NCBI RefSeq assembly: GCF_003019815.1
Contig: NZ_CP027774.1
Coordinates: 992,001-1,056,000, forward strand
Origin: Variovorax sp. PMC12
GTDB taxonomy: Bacteria > Pseudomonadota > Gammaproteobacteria > Burkholderiales > Burkholderiaceae_C
Direction of reading: 5' to 3'
Length of the DNA stretch: 64,000 bases
In this document: piece after piece, positions 61,829 through 64,000 of the stretch
Position numbering within the stretch: position 1 is the first letter of the stretch
How the letters are laid out: every line of letters starts with the position of its first letter
The notes under the pieces: model-generated
What the model saw: the letters and a program-made list of their open reading frames with translations, nothing else
What the model was told of the DNA's origin: nothing
Databases searched by the model: none
Translations under genes and position numbers: made by a program

Positions 61829-64000
61829 ATGGTCTCCTCATCCACACCGGCGGTCCCGAGCGAATTCCGGCTGCTCGATGCCTGGTGGCGCGCCGCCAAC
61901 TACCTCTCGGCCGGCCAGATCTACCTCATGGACAACCCGCTGCTGCGCGAGAAGCTCACGCTCTCGCACATCAAGCCGCGCCTGCTGGGGCACTGGGGCA
62001 CCACCCCTGGCCTGAACTTCATCTACGCGCACATGAACCGCGCCATCAATGCCCGGGATCTCGACGCGATCTTCATCGCGGGCCCGGGCCATGGCGGACC
62101 GGGCGTGGTCGCCAACACCTACCTCGAGGGCACCTACAGCGAGGTGTATCCGGCCATCGGGCAGGACGCCATCGGCCTGCGCCGGCTGTTCACCCAGTTC
62201 TCCTTTCCGGGCGGCATTCCGAGCCATGTCTCGCCGGAAACACCCGGTTCGATCCACGAAGGCGGGGAGCTGGGCTATTCGCTGCTTCACGCCTATGGCG
62301 CGGTCTTCGACAACCCCTCGCTGCTGGCCTGCTGCGTGATCGGCGACGGCGAGGCCGAGACCGGCGCGCTCGCGGCGAGCTGGCACTCCAACAAGTTCCT
62401 GAACCCAGCGCGCGACGGCGCGGTGCTGCCGATCCTGCACCTCAACGGCTACAAGATCGCCGGCCCCACGGTGCTTGCGCGCATCGGCGACGAGGAGCTG
62501 GTCCAGCTGCTGCGCGGCTACGGACACGAGCCGTACTTCGTAGTGGGCGACGATCCAGCGCTGATGCATCCGCTGATGGCGCAGGTGCTCGACAGCGCGC
62601 TTGACCGGATCCGGTCGATCCAGGCGCAGGCGCGCGAGAGCGGCTTCCGCGAGCGGCCGCGCTGGCCGATGATCGTGCTGCGCTCGCCCAAGGGGTGGAG
62701 CGGACCGCGCCGGGTCGACGGCCTGCAGATCGAAGGCACTTTCCGCGCGCACCAGGTGCCGCTGGCCGATTTCCGCGGCAAGCCCGAGCACATCGGCCTG
62801 CTGGAGGACTGGCTGCGCAGCTACCGCCCCGAGGAACTGTTCGACGCGGCCGGTACCCTGCGTGCGGAGATCGCCGCACTCGCGCCGCGGGGCGCCCGCC
62901 GCATGAGCGCCAACCCGCACGCCAACGGCGGCCTGCTGCTGAAGGATCTGGCGATGCCGCCTTACCGCGCGCATGCCGTGGCGCTCGATGCACCCGGCGC
63001 CACCGACGCCGAGGCCACGCGCGTGGCCGGCGAGTTCCTGCGCGAGGTGATGCGGCTGAACGCGGATGCGGGCAACTTCCGGGTCATGGGGCCGGACGAA
63101 ACCGCATCGAACCGGCTCGGCGCGCTGTTCGAGGTGACGCAGCGCACCACCAGCGCGCAGATTCTTCCGGCAGACGACCATCTCTCGCCCGACGGCCGCG
63201 TGATGGAGGTGCTGAGCGAACATCTCTGCCAAGGCTGGCTCGAAGGCTACCTGCTAACCGGCCGGCACGGCTTCTTCTCCTGCTACGAGGCCTTCATCCA
63301 CATCATCGACTCGATGTTCAACCAGCATGCCAAGTGGCTGAAGGTGTCGCGCGGCATCGGCTGGCGCCGGCCCATCGCCTCGCTGAACTACCTGCTGACC
63401 AGCCACGTCTGGCGGCAGGACCACAACGGCTTCAGCCACCAGGACCCGGGCTTCCTGGACCACGTGGTCAGCAAGAAGGCCGAGGTCGTGCGCGTGTACC
63501 TGCCGCCGGACGCCAACACCCTGCTCTCGGTGACCGACCACTGCCTGCGCAGCCGCGACTACGTGAATGTGATCGTGGCCGGCAAGCAGCCTTCGCCGCA
63601 GTGGCTGGACATCGACGCCGCGACGCGCCACTGCGCCGCGGGCCTCGGCATCTGGGACTGGGCGAGCAACGACGAAGGTGGCACGCCCGACGTGGTGATG
63701 GCCTGCGCCGGCGACGTGCCCACGCTGGAGACGATGGCGGCCGTCGACCTGCTGCGCGACGAAGTGCCGCAGTTGAAGGTGCGGGTGGTGAACGTGGTCG
63801 ACCTGATGGCGCTGCAGTCGCCCTCGGCGCATCCCCACGGCATCGCGGACGAGGAGTTCGACGCCATCTTCACCACCGACAGGCCCGTGATCTTCGCGTT
63901 CCACGGCTACCCTGCGCTGGTCCACCGGCTGATCTACAAGCGGCGCAACCACCCCGGCTTCCACGTTCACGGCTATTGCGAGGAAGGCACCACCACCACG
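61829..64000 (+). CDS. xfp: Phosphoketolase (right-edge partial)
   Basis: The frame is open from ATG 61829 to the last base (724 codons). Thiamine-diphosphate enzyme that splits xylulose-5-phosphate (and often fructose-6-phosphate) with phosphate into acetyl-phosphate plus a smaller sugar phosphate. Signatures: LGHWGTTPGLNFIYAHMNR, GPGHGGPG, the cofactor-binding GDGEAETGALAASWHSNKFL and SHQDPGFLDHV. The family is about 790-800 residues, so some 70 are missing. Acetyl-phosphate can make ATP via acetate kinase (not in this window, perhaps downstream) and can also acetylate proteins. Confidence 0.95.
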   Translation, partial: MVSSSTPAVPSEFRLLDAWWRAANYLSAGQIYLMDNPLLREKLTLSHIKPRLLGHWGTTPGLNFIYAHMNRAINARDLDAIFIAGPGHGGPGVVANTYLEGTYSEVYPAIGQDAIGLRRLFTQFSFPGGIPSHVSPETPGSIHEGGELGYSLLHAYGAVFDNPSLLACCVIGDGEAETGALAASWHSNKFLNPARDGAVLPILHLNGYKIAGPTVLARIGDEELVQLLRGYGHEPYFVVGDDPALMHPLMAQVLDSALDRIRSIQAQARESGFRERPRWPMIVLRSPKGWSGPRRVDGLQIEGTFRAHQVPLADFRGKPEHIGLLEDWLRSYRPEELFDAAGTLRAEIAALAPRGARRMSANPHANGGLLLKDLAMPPYRAHAVALDAPGATDAEATRVAGEFLREVMRLNADAGNFRVMGPDETASNRLGALFEVTQRTTSAQILPADDHLSPDGRVMEVLSEHLCQGWLEGYLLTGRHGFFSCYEAFIHIIDSMFNQHAKWLKVSRGIGWRRPIASLNYLLTSHVWRQDHNGFSHQDPGFLDHVVSKKAEVVRVYLPPDANTLLSVTDHCLRSRDYVNVIVAGKQPSPQWLDIDAATRHCAAGLGIWDWASNDEGGTPDVVMACAGDVPTLETMAAVDLLRDEVPQLKVRVVNVVDLMALQSPSAHPHGIADEEFDAIFTTDRPVIFAFHGYPALVHRLIYKRRNHPGFHVHGYCEEGTTTT

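Overview
The window is high-GC, densely packed DNA (70 protein genes, almost no gap over 250 bases). It is typical of a Burkholderiales betaproteobacterium, probably Comamonadaceae-like. That placement is an inference from base composition and gene families; no rRNA or tRNA is present to confirm it. I see no insertion sequence, phage gene, CRISPR array or attachment site.

The main feature is a promoter set. Twenty-six 14-base FNR/ANR-type boxes (TTGNN-N4-NNCAA) lie in front of most operons from 5.3 kb to the right edge. At 23 of them a -10-like xAnnnT hexamer is centred exactly 32 bases from the box centre on the side of a gene. The other three are within one base. That is the geometry of class II FNR-activated promoters (box at -41.5). 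The island therefore looks like one low-oxygen/energy-stress regulon. Its content resembles the low-oxygen-activated (lxa) locus known from Burkholderia cenocepacia: six universal stress proteins, Hsp20, BON and CBS proteins, hemerythrins, PHA synthase, phasin-like proteins, Zn-alcohol dehydrogenase and phosphoketolase.

Layout. 1-5.2 kb: efflux operon on the minus strand (outer-membrane lipoprotein, HlyD adaptor, RbbA-like ABC protein running off the left edge). 5.4-16.9 kb: CarS-like protein, SagB-type nitroreductase with a lipoyl-like protein, nucleoside phosphorylase, hemerythrin, BON/CBS proteins, a cyclopropane-synthase-like methyltransferase plus FAD oxidoreductase pair, quinone reductase and an MgtC-like membrane protein. 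16.9-20 kb: oxygen-independent class II ribonucleotide reductase and a Usp. 20-30.4 kb: acetate block (CoA-ligase-like protein, Pat-type lysine acetyltransferase, cytochrome c, Hsp20, deacetylase-family protein, acetate permease pair, acetyl-CoA synthetase). 30.4-36.8 kb: host-attachment-type protein, APH-like kinase, a flavoprotein fused to a patatin lipase, HiPIP operon, Nudix. 36.8-40.9 kb: two periplasmic HtrA-type proteases (one frameshifted), flavodoxin, DksA-like protein. 40.9-48.6 kb: PHA synthase, Crp-family regulator, hemerythrin-domain protein, Usps, APH-AAA kinase, VIT transporter. 48.6-55.2 kb: cytochrome b561, outer-membrane barrel, Zn-ADH, DHH phosphoesterase, lipid desaturase. 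55.2-57.4 kb: BigR/SqrR-type sulfide module. 57.4-64 kb: Usps, Ala-rich periplasmic protein, BON protein, NarL-type regulator, phasin-like protein, and phosphoketolase running off the right edge.

How the genes fit together (inference). When oxygen falls, a regulator encoded elsewhere switches on dNTP synthesis without O2 (NrdJ), nucleoside and sugar breakdown to acetyl-phosphate (phosphorylase, phosphoketolase), acetate uptake and activation (ActP, Acs) under acetylation control (Pat-like enzyme and deacetylase), carbon storage in PHA, membrane-lipid remodelling, envelope protease quality control and Usp-based dormancy functions.
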